Made by a program: the position numbers and the translations under genes | The notes under the pieces: model-generated | The model's input: only the letters and a program-made list of their open reading frames with translations | Told to the model about the DNA's origin: nothing | The model's database searches: none | Part shown: positions 25,391-34,255 of the stretch, piece by piece | Numbering within the stretch: position 1 is the first letter of the stretch | How the letters are laid out: every line of letters starts with the position of its first letter | Assembly (NCBI GenBank): GCA_002305075.1 | Contig: DBQC01000026.1 | Span: 62,000 to 125,999 of the forward strand | Source of the DNA: Ruminococcaceae bacterium UBA1404 | Lineage (GTDB): Bacteria; Bacillota; Clostridia; Oscillospirales; Ruminococcaceae | Length of the DNA stretch: 64,000 nucleotides | Reading direction: 5' to 3'

Positions 25391-25756
25391 ATGCGCGTCC
25401 GCACGGTGCTGCTCACGGCAGCGGGTCTATTTTTGCTGGCGCTCGGCGTTGTGGGGGCCTTTTTGCCTGTGCTTCCCACCACACCCTTTGTGTTAGCAGG
25501 AGCCGGTTGCTTGAGCGGCACACCAAAGCTGCGGGCTAGAATTGTGCAGATACCCTTTTTCCGAGACTATATCGAAAGCTATGAAAAACGAAGCGGCCTG
25601 CCACGCAAAACCGTTGTGCAGAGCCTTGTTTTTCTTTGGGGTATGTTGCTGCTGACCATGTTTCACAGCGGACGGCTCTGGCTAATCTTGCTCCTGATGG
25701 TGGTAGGCATATGCGTCACGGCGCACATTCTTACCATGGCAAAGCCCCGACCATAG
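25391..25756 (+). CDS. DUF454 (YbaN-like) small membrane protein
   Basis: A 121-residue protein with an N-terminal helix pair (LLTAAGLFLLALGVVGAFLPVLPTTPF), the DUF454 signature GAFLPVLPTTPFVLAG, a cytosolic loop with RDYIESYEKRSGLP, and two C-terminal helices. GAGGTGATGGT precedes the ATG. Function of the family is unknown. It is monocistronic under a consensus promoter. Confidence 0.88.
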   Translation: MRVRTVLLTAAGLFLLALGVVGAFLPVLPTTPFVLAGAGCLSGTPKLRARIVQIPFFRDYIESYEKRSGLPRKTVVQSLVFLWGMLLLTMFHSGRLWLILLLMVVGICVTAHILTMAKPRP

Positions 25757-25936
25757 ACGAACGCAAGCGCCTATTAGCCACCGACAGCCCGCCGCTGGTA
25801 TGCTGATGTGCTGATGTCGCCCAAAATCTGCGCCTATCTTTGAATGCCGGTCATCTGCCTTAATTTCTATTATTAGCGCACACGTGCGCATGCGCGCGTG
25901 CGTCTGATAAAAATATAAAATATAAGGAGTATTGCG

Positions 25937-27451
25937 ATGGACGATTACAAGAAGCTCACGAATGAAGTCGGCGCGCCCGTTGCTGATAACGAGAATTCTA
26001 TAACTGCTGGCCCCAGAGGTCCGGTGGTTATGCAGGATGTCTGGCTGCTGGAGAAAATGGCCCACTTTAACCGCGAAGTTATTCCTGAGCGTCGCATGCA
26101 CGCCAAGGGATGGGGAGCCTATGGTGACTTTACGGTTACCGGCGACATCTCCCGCTTTACCCGAGCTAAGGTGTTACAGCCCGGTGCCAAAACTGAAGTG
26201 TTTGTGCGCTTTTCTACCGTGGCCGGCGAACGCGGCGCTGCCGATTGCGAGCGGGACATCCGGGGATTTGCCTGTAAGTTCTACACCGAAGAGGGCAACT
26301 GGGATTTGGTAGGCAACAACACTCCCACCTTCTTTATCCGCGATGTACATAATTTTGCTGACCTTAACCGGGCTGTCAAGCGCGATCCTCGCACCGGTCG
26401 CCGCAGTGCCCAAAACAACTGGGACTTCTGGACACTGTTACCCGAAACCTTCCATCAACGCACCATCGTCATGTCCGACAGGGGCATTCCGGCCTCCTTC
26501 AGGAATATGCATGTCTATGGTGAACATACATTTAGCTTCTACAACGCCGATAACGAGCGGGTATGGTGCAAGTTCCACCTGCATACCCAGCAAGGCATTA
26601 AGAACCTGACTAATGAAGAGGCCGCCGCCATCAACGGTATGGACCGGGAGTATCACGGAAAGGATCTGTTCGAGGCCATCGAAAAGGGCGACTATCCCCG
26701 CTGGACTATGTATGTGCAGATTATGACTGAAGAGCAGGCTGTCAACCACTACGAGAACCCCTTTGATATCACCAAAATCTGGCCCCATGCCGAGTTCCCA
26801 CTCATCGAGGTGGGGGTGCTGGAGCTTAACCGTAACCCCGAGAACTACTTTGCCGAGGTGGAGCAGGCTGCCTTTACGCCTGCCCATGTGGTGCCTGGCA
26901 TCGGCTTCTCTCCCGATCGTTTCCTTCAGGGTCGGTTGTTCGCTTATGGCGATGCCCAGCGTTATCGCCTTGGCGTTAATCACAACCATATTCCGGTCAA
27001 CCGTGCCAAAGTGCCGGTCAACGAGTACCATCGGGACGGCGCCATGCGCACCGACGGCAACTACGGTCGCACGCCGGCCTACCATCCCAACAGCTATGGC
27101 TACTGGACGGCCCAACCCGATGTATCCGAGCCGCCGCTGAATATCGAGGGAGCCATGTGGCGCTACGATCCTAAGGATGACCCCACCGACGATAACTTCC
27201 GTGCCGGCGGCAACCTCTGGCGCATCCTAACTGAGGATAAAAAGCAGCTGCTAATCTCCAACACAGCTGCCGACATTGCGCCGGTTACCCCTAATATCAA
27301 ATATCGCCACGCTGTGCACTGCTATCTGGCCGATACAGAGTATGGCGAGCGCATCACCGCCGCCATGGGTCTCGACCTTGAAAAGGTCAAAGAGCTCTCT
27401 AAACTTGATCACAAGGAGCTTATCGAGGCAACGCTGTCTGAGGATATGTAG
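25937..27451 (+). CDS. katA: Catalase (monofunctional haem catalase)
   Basis: A 504-residue haem catalase that converts hydrogen peroxide to water and oxygen. The distal His is in ERRMHAKGWGAYG, the Asn in DLVGNNTPTFFIRD and the proximal Tyr ligand in RLFAYGDAQRYRLG. The C-terminal helical domain is short, as in small-subunit clade 3 catalases. AAGGAG is 7 nt before the ATG. A G+C-rich dyad lies ~40 bases upstream. A catalase with bacterioferritin nearby suggests some tolerance to oxygen. Confidence 0.96.
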   Translation: MDDYKKLTNEVGAPVADNENSITAGPRGPVVMQDVWLLEKMAHFNREVIPERRMHAKGWGAYGDFTVTGDISRFTRAKVLQPGAKTEVFVRFSTVAGERGAADCERDIRGFACKFYTEEGNWDLVGNNTPTFFIRDVHNFADLNRAVKRDPRTGRRSAQNNWDFWTLLPETFHQRTIVMSDRGIPASFRNMHVYGEHTFSFYNADNERVWCKFHLHTQQGIKNLTNEEAAAINGMDREYHGKDLFEAIEKGDYPRWTMYVQIMTEEQAVNHYENPFDITKIWPHAEFPLIEVGVLELNRNPENYFAEVEQAAFTPAHVVPGIGFSPDRFLQGRLFAYGDAQRYRLGVNHNHIPVNRAKVPVNEYHRDGAMRTDGNYGRTPAYHPNSYGYWTAQPDVSEPPLNIEGAMWRYDPKDDPTDDNFRAGGNLWRILTEDKKQLLISNTAADIAPVTPNIKYRHAVHCYLADTEYGERITAAMGLDLEKVKELSKLDHKELIEATLSEDM

Positions 27452-27493
27452 GTTGCCTCCACGGTTTAATCGTCCACATCGCTGTTTAATGCA

Positions 27494-27521
27494 AATCCCC
27501 CCGGGTATACCCGGGGGGATT
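27494..27521 (+). terminator. katA terminator hairpin
   Basis: A perfect palindrome, AATCCCCCCGGGTA with its complement, is followed by ATTGT. The T-tract is short. Confidence 0.7.
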
Positions 27522-27631
27522 ATTGTGGACTTCGTGCATGTGGGCGATGCAAGTGTTTACGAACTAAATAGAATTGTTGTAAACTGATTAAACTCAAACA
27601 AATGCAACAGAACATATCTCGCTATCCAAAT

Positions 27632-27650
27632 AAAAGGCCCTTCGTGGGCC
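27632..27650 (-). terminator. ychF terminator
   Basis: On the minus strand GGCCC-ACGAA-GGGCC is followed by TTTTATTT. Confidence 0.75.
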
Positions 27651-27705
27651 GGAACAGAACCGGCTGTCACGAAAGGCCAAAAGGCTCATTAAAGGGAAAG
27701 GGCAT

Positions 27706-28803
27706 TTATACATTAAAGCGAAATAGCACCACATCGCCGTCCTTCATCACATACTCCTTGCCCTCCAAGCGCACCAGACCCTTTTCCTTGGCGGCTACCA
27801 TGTTGCCACAGGCCATCAGATCGTCAAAGGCAATCACCTCGGCCCGGATAAAGCCCCGCTCAAAGTCGGTGTGGATTTTGCCGGCCGCTTGGGGAGCCTT
27901 GGTGCCCTTTTGTATGGTCCAAGCTCGCACCTCGGTTTTGCCCGCCGTAAGAAAGGACATAAGGCCCAGCAGGTCGTAGCTGGCTGTGATTAGCCGGTCC
28001 AGCCCCGACTTAGTAAGCCCCAGCTCGCTGAGGAAAAGCAGCTTTTCCTCCTCGGTCATGTCGGCAATGTCGGCCTCAAGCTGGGCACAGATGGGCACCA
28101 CCAGCGCCTGCTGGCTGTCGGCAATTCGCTGTACCTTGCGGTAGTAAGGGTTGTCCTCAAAGGGCGAAAGAAAGTCCGACTCGCCAAGATTGGCCGCAAA
28201 AATCACCGGTTTGCCGCTGAGCAGCGGCACCGAACGGTAGTACTCCAACTCCCCGGCGTCCTCCACCTTTAGGCTGCGGGCCGGATACCCTTCCTCCAGA
28301 TGCGCCTTAAGGCGAGAGAAAAAGGCGGCTTCGGCGGCAAATTTCTTGTCCCCCTTGGCGGCTTTGGAGGCCCGTTCTATGCGGCGCTCCACCAGCTCTA
28401 TATCCGAAAAAATAAGCTCTAGCTCGATGGTTTCTATATCCCTGGCGGGGTCGAGCTCGCCGTCCACATGAACGATGTCCCCATCGCTAAAGCAGCGCAC
28501 CACATGGACAATGGCGTCCACTTCCCGGATATGGGCGAGGAATTTGTTGCCCAGCCCCTCTCCCTTGCTGGCTCCCCGCACAAGGCCGGCAATGTCCACA
28601 AACTCTATGACCGCAGGGGTCAGCTTGTCCGGATTATAAAGCTCGGCCAGCGCGTCCAGGCGGGGATCGGGCACAGCCACCACACCGATGTTGGGATCTA
28701 TGGTGCAAAAGGGATAGTTTGCCGAGGCAGCCCCGGCGTTGGTTATTGCGTTAAAAAGGGTGCTTTTGCCCACATTGGGCAGGCCCACAATGCCAATTTT
28801 CAA
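27706..28803 (-). CDS. ychF: Redox-regulated ATPase YchF (Obg-family)
   Basis: A 365-residue Obg-like P-loop protein that prefers ATP and binds ribosomes. G1 is GLPNVGKSTLFNAIT, G3 DIAGLVRGASKGEG, followed by a coiled-coil insertion (~130-200), and the C-terminal TGS domain (~280-365) ending EYVMKDGDVVLFRFNV. The start is TTG at 28803, with AGGAGG 9 nt upstream; the N-terminus MKIGIVGLPNVGKS fits the family exactly. It is monocistronic. Confidence 0.95.
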   Translation of the reverse strand: MKIGIVGLPNVGKSTLFNAITNAGAASANYPFCTIDPNIGVVAVPDPRLDALAELYNPDKLTPAVIEFVDIAGLVRGASKGEGLGNKFLAHIREVDAIVHVVRCFSDGDIVHVDGELDPARDIETIELELIFSDIELVERRIERASKAAKGDKKFAAEAAFFSRLKAHLEEGYPARSLKVEDAGELEYYRSVPLLSGKPVIFAANLGESDFLSPFEDNPYYRKVQRIADSQQALVVPICAQLEADIADMTEEEKLLFLSELGLTKSGLDRLITASYDLLGLMSFLTAGKTEVRAWTIQKGTKAPQAAGKIHTDFERGFIRAEVIAFDDLMACGNMVAAKEKGLVRLEGKEYVMKDGDVVLFRFNV

Positions 28804-28838
28804 ACAGATGCGCCTCCTGTACTAGGGTCAACCTTGCT

Positions 28839-28867
28839 ATCATAGCATCTTCGTGCAATCAAGGCAA
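28839..28867 (-). promoter_or_regulatory. ychF promoter
   Basis: On the minus strand TTGCCT (28867-28862) and TATGAT (28844-28839) are separated by 17 bp. Confidence 0.7.
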
Positions 28868-29022
28868 GTGTTGGCTCTTAATGGACGCCAAGTGGGGTGG
28901 CGGAGCAACAATTATTAAAAAAGCCCTGCCATTATTCGCAAAAATGCTGTATAATAGCTCCATAACCTATGTAAATGTGATGGTTCAAAACATAAAATAA
29001 CAAACTCCAGGAGGTTAGCCGT

Positions 29023-29718
29023 ATGTCCATGGTAAAGATTCTAGTGGTCGATGATGATAAGAACATCTGCGAACTGCTCCGGATGTATCTTGAAAAGGAG
29101 CAATACACGGTGGTTATCGCCTACGATGGCGTGGAGGCCTTAGAGCGCTTTGGCGCCGAGAATCCCGATATTGTGGTGCTCGATGTGATGATGCCCCGGC
29201 TCGACGGCTGGCAGGTCTGCCGGGAGATACGCAAAAAGTCCAACTGCCCTATCATTATGCTCACAGCCAAGGGCGAGACCTTTGATAAAGTGCTCGGTCT
29301 TGAGTTGGGTGCTGACGACTATGTGGTCAAGCCCTTCGATGCTAAGGAGCTGGTGGCCCGCATCAAGGCGGTCATGCGCCGCACCGTTCTTCCCGCCCAA
29401 AGCGACCATGAGATAAAAGAGGCCGTTTGCGATAAGCTGGTGGTCAACCTCACCAAATATGAGCTCAAGGTGGACGGCCAAGTGGTGGATACCCCGCCCA
29501 AGGAGCTGGAGCTTCTTTATCATCTGGCCTCCAATCCCAACCGGGTTTTCACCCGGGATCAGCTCTTAGACGAGGTGTGGGGCTTTGAGTATTATGGCGA
29601 CAGCCGTACCGTGGATGTGCATATCAAGCGTCTTCGGGAGAAGCTAGAGGGCGTTTCGGACCAGTGGAGCCTCAAAACGGTTTGGGGCGTGGGCTATAAG
29701 TTCGAGGTAAAGGAATAG
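29023..29718 (+). CDS. OmpR/PhoB-family response regulator
   Basis: A 231-residue response regulator. The receiver domain (~1-120) has the acidic pair DDDK, phospho-acceptor Asp in VVLDVMMPRLDGW, and Lys in VVKPFD. The winged-helix DNA-binding domain (~135-230) has ELELLYHLASNPNRVFTRDQ and DVHIKRLREKLE. AGGAGGT precedes the ATG. TATAAT at 28950-28955 with a weak -35 is the likely promoter. It pairs with the kinase 43 bases downstream; HtrA as third gene suggests an envelope-stress system. Confidence 0.94.
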   Translation: MSMVKILVVDDDKNICELLRMYLEKEQYTVVIAYDGVEALERFGAENPDIVVLDVMMPRLDGWQVCREIRKKSNCPIIMLTAKGETFDKVLGLELGADDYVVKPFDAKELVARIKAVMRRTVLPAQSDHEIKEAVCDKLVVNLTKYELKVDGQVVDTPPKELELLYHLASNPNRVFTRDQLLDEVWGFEYYGDSRTVDVHIKRLREKLEGVSDQWSLKTVWGVGYKFEVKE

Positions 29719-29761
29719 CCCTGTTAAGTAATCTCAAGATAACCGGGGGTGCCATCGGCCC

Positions 29762-31252
29762 ATGACCAAGAGCCTACTCTCACGCATTATGCTCAGCTGT
29801 CTGCTCATCACCGCGGCCTGCTCGGCGGTGCTGGGCCTTGTGCTGTCGGCCTCCTACAACTCACAGTACCGTGAAAATAACCTGCAGCTGCTCACCGCCA
29901 ATGCCAGGCGAGCTGCCGATGCCGCAGCGCAAAACTACATAGATAACCTGGGCGTCTATATCGATGCGGGCTTGCTTAGCAATCAGATACGCCCGCTGGC
30001 CCAGGCCATCGGGGCCGACATTTTTTTGGTTGAGCGAAGCGGTCGAGTGGCACTCTGCAGCGAGGGAGCTGTCTGCCGCCACGCCAGCTACTTGGTGGAC
30101 CCCGCCATCATGGCTAAAGCACTCACCGGAGTTTACACCGAACGAGGTGGCTTCGGCGGTATGTACGACTCGCTGTATATGGTGGCCGGCGTGCCGGTGG
30201 TGGCCGATGGTCTCACTTTGGGCGTTATGTTTGCCGCCGCACCCGATGCCGGACCCATGCGCTTTTCGGATGAGGTTATGCGCAGCTTTATCACGGCGGT
30301 TATTTTGATTGCAGCCATGTTGGTGCCGCCCGTTTATATGGCCGCCAGCCGTATCAATCGCCCGGTGTGGGCCATGGCTCAGGCTGCCGAGGCTTTTGCA
30401 CGGGGCGACATGGCCGTGCGTATGCCGGTGGCCGATTATGAGGAGACCAAGACCATAGCGCTGGCCTTTAACAATATGAGCGCCTCTCTGTCGGACATGG
30501 AGGCCTCTCGGCGCTCGATGATTTCCAACATATCCCACGAGTTTAAAACCCCCATCACCACCATCGGGGGCTTTATCGACGGAATGCTGGACGGTACCGT
30601 GCCCGCAGAGCGATACCACCACTATCTCGAGGTGGTCTCGCGAGAGGTCAAGCGTCTCTCCCGGCTCATTGTGTCCATGCTCAATCTTGCCCGGATCGAA
30701 AATGGCGAAATGACCTTTGTGCGCCAACCGGTGGACATCAACGAGCTTATTCGGCTCACGCTGTTTAACTTTGAGATGCGTATAGAAGAAAAGCAGCTGG
30801 ATATTCGTGGGCTCGATTCAGAAAGACTCATGGTCGAAGCCGATCCCGACATGGCCCATCAAGTGGTATATAACCTCATTGAAAACGCCGTCAAGTTTGC
30901 GCCCAAGCAGGGCTACATCGAAATCTCACATACCCTAGAGGGCGGCATGGTGGCGGTCAGCATCAAAAACAGCGGCGCCGGCATCTCCAAGGAGGAAATT
31001 CCACGGCTGTTCGACCGCTTTTATAAGAGTGATACCTCCCGCAGCATGGACAAGAGCGGTGTGGGCCTTGGGCTGCACATTGTAAAAAGTACGCTGCACA
31101 TTATGGGGGGCGATATACTGGTTAAAACCGTGGAGGGGGAATACAGCGACTTTATCTTTTCGCTGCCCGCCCACCGTGACAAGCCTGCCAGTTCTATCTT
31201 CCGCAAGGGCGATAAGCTGCCGGGCAATTATATCCCAAGGGAGGTAGAGTGA
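29762..31252 (+). CDS. Sensor histidine kinase
   Basis: A 496-residue membrane kinase. Helix 1 (~10-32) and helix 2 (~177-200) flank an extracytoplasmic sensor domain. A HAMP domain (NRPVWAMAQAAEAFARGDMAVRM) is followed by the H box ISHEFKTPITTIGGFIDGML with the phospho-His. N box NLIENAVKFAPKQG, G1 NSGAGISKEEIPRLFDRFYK and G2 SGVGLGLHIVK complete the ATPase. Its stop overlaps the htrA start (TGATG). The trigger is unknown. Confidence 0.94.
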   Translation: MTKSLLSRIMLSCLLITAACSAVLGLVLSASYNSQYRENNLQLLTANARRAADAAAQNYIDNLGVYIDAGLLSNQIRPLAQAIGADIFLVERSGRVALCSEGAVCRHASYLVDPAIMAKALTGVYTERGGFGGMYDSLYMVAGVPVVADGLTLGVMFAAAPDAGPMRFSDEVMRSFITAVILIAAMLVPPVYMAASRINRPVWAMAQAAEAFARGDMAVRMPVADYEETKTIALAFNNMSASLSDMEASRRSMISNISHEFKTPITTIGGFIDGMLDGTVPAERYHHYLEVVSREVKRLSRLIVSMLNLARIENGEMTFVRQPVDINELIRLTLFNFEMRIEEKQLDIRGLDSERLMVEADPDMAHQVVYNLIENAVKFAPKQGYIEISHTLEGGMVAVSIKNSGAGISKEEIPRLFDRFYKSDTSRSMDKSGVGLGLHIVKSTLHIMGGDILVKTVEGEYSDFIFSLPAHRDKPASSIFRKGDKLPGNYIPREVE

Positions 31253-32859
31253 TGGCCGATAAAAGAGGGTCTAACCCCGATGAACATATAGAACATCCCG
31301 AGCTTGATCTTGATGCGGACGCTGCGTCCGACCGCAACACCCAGCAGCAAGAGCAGCCCAAAGCTCCTCAGCCCGAAAGCTGGGCCGGTCCTGCACAGGA
31401 GCCCGAGCCGCCCAGAGCCGCCGGCTACGACTATGGCCGCGGCGAGGGCCAGAACCCCTATCGCCCGGGCTACGACGAGGCCTCGCCCCCCTTTCCCGAC
31501 TACGGCACCAGCGGCTGGAGCGCCGACGACTACAACCGGTCCAAACCCACCGGCTCGGGGTGGCCCTACGGCAAGCAGGGCCGCTACGGCGGCTACAACA
31601 CCGGCCGGGAGGGAGAGGGCTACTATGGTGGTGCGCCCTACGGCGGCTACCGGCCCATGCAGGATACCTATTCGTGGAACTTTGGCGACTATCAATGCGC
31701 CCAGGCCGCCCAAAAGCCCCGGCGCGTCCGGGGTGTGGCAGTCTTTGGGGTTGCCATCGGGGCGCTGGTTATGCTGGCGGTGGTGGGACTGGCCATCTTT
31801 GGTATGTATGCACTGTTTGGCCCGGACGCAGAGCCGCCGCCAGCGGTGCAGAGCGGCGATTATCCCCAGCTCAATCTCCGAGACCGGCCCGAGGACGCCC
31901 GTCCCCGGGATTTTGCCAGCGGTGAGTTGACCACCGAGGAAATTGTGCTCAGGGTGCGCCCGAGTGTGGTGGGCATTGCAGTCTATTCCAGCGCCCGCAG
32001 TCTCACCCCCACGGGGGAGGGTTCGGGCATTATCATGAACTCCGAGGGGCACATTATTACCAACGCCCATGTGGTTGAGGGGGCCGAGGCCATTACGGTG
32101 GTGTTACACAATGGCGACACCTTTGTGGGCTCTTTGGTAGGTGTAGACCGACGCACCGACCTTGCGGTGGTCAAAATCAACACCGAAAACCTCACCTACG
32201 CCGAGTTTGGCAACTCCCAACAGCTCATGGTGGGCGAGCGGGCTGTGGCCATCGGCAATCCCGGCGGTCTTGTGCTGGCCGGTACGGTCACACAGGGATG
32301 CATCTCGGCGGTCAACCGGCCCCTGCGTGCCGACGGCGTCACCCTCTATTACATTCAGACCGATGCGGCCATCAACCCCGGCAATTCGGGCGGGCCGCTG
32401 GTCAACAGCTACGGACAGGTCATCGGCATCAACTCGGCTAAAATCATGGCCGAAGGTTACGAGGGTATCGGCTTTGCCATTCCCATTAACGATGTTAAGC
32501 CGGTGGTGGATCAAATCATCAAAAACGGCAAAGTAACCCGAGCCGTTTTAGGCATTACCGGGCAAGAAATAAGCCCGGCCACCTCCCGTCGCAACGACCT
32601 GCCCCAAGGTATTTACATTTGGAGCATCAAGGACGGCACCGACATCGCCACTAAGGACGCCAGGGAGGGGGATGTGATTACCCACATCGACGGTCAGCCC
32701 GTGCCCTCCTTCGATCGGGTCAATGCGCTGCTTATAACCAAGCGCCCCGGCGAACGGGTGACACTCACCATCTATCGCCCTGCCGAAATCGAGGGCCAAG
32801 AGGGTATCACCTTTGAGCTATCGGTTATCCTAACCGAGGAGGCCGATCAATTATCCTAA
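31252..32859 (+). CDS. HtrA/DegP-like membrane-anchored serine protease
   Basis: A 535-residue protease. Residues ~1-160 are an unusual low-complexity Gly/Tyr/Pro/Asp-rich cytosolic tail with many YGG- and YGK-type units. One membrane helix (~163-185) follows. The trypsin-like domain (~215-420) has His in IITNAHVVEG, Asp in RRTDLAVVKI and Ser in PGNSGGPLVN. A PDZ domain (~430-530) contains GDVITHIDGQPVPSF. The ATG at 31252 follows AAGGGAGG and overlaps the kinase stop. It degrades or refolds damaged envelope proteins and is probably controlled by the two-component pair. Confidence 0.94.
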   Translation: MADKRGSNPDEHIEHPELDLDADAASDRNTQQQEQPKAPQPESWAGPAQEPEPPRAAGYDYGRGEGQNPYRPGYDEASPPFPDYGTSGWSADDYNRSKPTGSGWPYGKQGRYGGYNTGREGEGYYGGAPYGGYRPMQDTYSWNFGDYQCAQAAQKPRRVRGVAVFGVAIGALVMLAVVGLAIFGMYALFGPDAEPPPAVQSGDYPQLNLRDRPEDARPRDFASGELTTEEIVLRVRPSVVGIAVYSSARSLTPTGEGSGIIMNSEGHIITNAHVVEGAEAITVVLHNGDTFVGSLVGVDRRTDLAVVKINTENLTYAEFGNSQQLMVGERAVAIGNPGGLVLAGTVTQGCISAVNRPLRADGVTLYYIQTDAAINPGNSGGPLVNSYGQVIGINSAKIMAEGYEGIGFAIPINDVKPVVDQIIKNGKVTRAVLGITGQEISPATSRRNDLPQGIYIWSIKDGTDIATKDAREGDVITHIDGQPVPSFDRVNALLITKRPGERVTLTIYRPAEIEGQEGITFELSVILTEEADQLS

Positions 32860-32873
32860 CATCGGGAGGAATC

Positions 32874-33374
32874 ATGCCGCTGCTAAAGCCCTGCTATCGA
32901 TTTAACCGACTTACCGACATTCCCATCAGTTTCTTTACTGAAAGACAGATAGAGGGCCTTGTGCTGGATGTGGACAACACCCTGACCACCCACGACAATC
33001 CCCGTCCGGCCGAGGGCGTTCTAAACTGGCTGGCGGCGACTCGGGAGTGTGGAATTTCCATGATTATCCTCTCCAACAACAGCCCCGAGCGGGTGGCACC
33101 CTTTGCCCATATCCTGGGCCTGGACTTTGAGGCCGACGGCAAAAAGCCTATGCCCGGTGGCGTGCTGCGAGCCTGCCGCCACATGGATGTATCGCCTAAG
33201 AGAGCTGCCCTTATTGGCGACCAGATTTTCACCGATATTTTAGGTGGCAATTTGGCCGGGCTTCTAACCTTGCTGGTAGATCCCATAGAGCCCGAGGCAG
33301 GATGGTTTTTCCGGCTAAAACGCCGGTGTGAGCGGCTGGTGCTAGGCGGCTGCACCCCCGGAAAGGAGATGTAA
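32874..33374 (+). CDS. yqeG: YqeG-family HAD-IIIA phosphatase
   Basis: A 166-residue haloacid-dehalogenase phosphatase of the YqeG/GEP4 group, which in relatives removes phosphate from phosphatidylglycerophosphate. Motif I is VLDVDNTLTTHDN, motif II IILSNN, motif III around KPMPGG and motif IV GDQIFTDILGGN. GGGAGG precedes the ATG, 14 bases after htrA. pgsA elsewhere in the window makes the matching substrate. Confidence 0.9.
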   Translation: MPLLKPCYRFNRLTDIPISFFTERQIEGLVLDVDNTLTTHDNPRPAEGVLNWLAATRECGISMIILSNNSPERVAPFAHILGLDFEADGKKPMPGGVLRACRHMDVSPKRAALIGDQIFTDILGGNLAGLLTLLVDPIEPEAGWFFRLKRRCERLVLGGCTPGKEM

Positions 33375-33376
33375 GC

Positions 33377-34255
33377 ATGCCGGTTTTCGGTCCTGCAGGA
33401 AGTGCCCAAAGCTTTTACGATCAGGGATATAAAAGGTCTGACCAGATGCCCGACTACCTGTCGGCTATGGGGCTCACGGCCTATGAGTACCAATGCGGTC
33501 GGGGTGTGAATATCTCGGACCAAAAGGCCCGGCTAATCGGCGAGCGCTTTAGAGAAAAGGGCATTGCCATCTCACTGCATGCGCCCTATTATATCAGCCT
33601 GTCGGGAACCGAGGAGGCCAAGCGGTTAAAGAGCATCGACTATATTTTGCAAAGCGCCAAGGCCGTAAGCCACATGGGCGGCAACCGCATCGTGGTGCAC
33701 AGCGGATCGGCGAGCAAAATAACCCGGCAGGCCGCCATGGAGCTGGCGGCCGACACGGTGACCCGGGCACTTAAGCATCTTGACGACCACGGCCTTGGCC
33801 ATGTGCACATCTGCCTTGAGACAATGGGCAAAATCGGTCAGTTAGGCACCCTCGAGGAGGTGCTCACCCTCTGCCAGATCGACGAGCGGCTACTGCCTTG
33901 CATCGATTTTGGGCACCTAAACGCCCGGACGCTGGGTGGCCTTAAATGCTATGAGGATTACGAGGTGGTGTTCGAGGCCACCGAGAACGCCCTCGGCATC
34001 GACCGGCTACGGAGGATGCATGTCCACTTCTCCAAAATTGCCTACACCAAGGCCGGCGAGCAAGCCCATCTCACCTTTGAAGACAGCCAATACGGCCCCG
34101 ACTTTGGTCCGGTCGCCGAGCTCACCTATAAAAAGAGCTGCCGCCCGGTGTTTATCTGCGAATCGGCCGGCACCCAAGCCGAGGACGCTCTAACCATGAT
34201 GCGTATGTACCAGGCGGCCTGCGCCGCACCATTATCTGACGAGGTGATACCATGA
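33377..34255 (+). CDS. Endonuclease IV-like AP endonuclease family protein
   Basis: A 292-residue TIM-barrel of the AP endonuclease 2/xylose isomerase-like superfamily. Metal-binding features of endonuclease IV are visible: SLHAPYYISL, IVVHSGSAS, CLETMGKIGQLGT (Glu), CIDFGHLNAR (Asp-His) and HVHFSKIAYT. Endonuclease IV cuts DNA at abasic sites; the length and motifs suit that role, but a sugar-phosphate isomerase cannot be excluded. It begins 2 bases after yqeG and overlaps the next gene by ATGA. Confidence 0.85.
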   Translation: MPVFGPAGSAQSFYDQGYKRSDQMPDYLSAMGLTAYEYQCGRGVNISDQKARLIGERFREKGIAISLHAPYYISLSGTEEAKRLKSIDYILQSAKAVSHMGGNRIVVHSGSASKITRQAAMELAADTVTRALKHLDDHGLGHVHICLETMGKIGQLGTLEEVLTLCQIDERLLPCIDFGHLNARTLGGLKCYEDYEVVFEATENALGIDRLRRMHVHFSKIAYTKAGEQAHLTFEDSQYGPDFGPVAELTYKKSCRPVFICESAGTQAEDALTMMRMYQAACAAPLSDEVIP

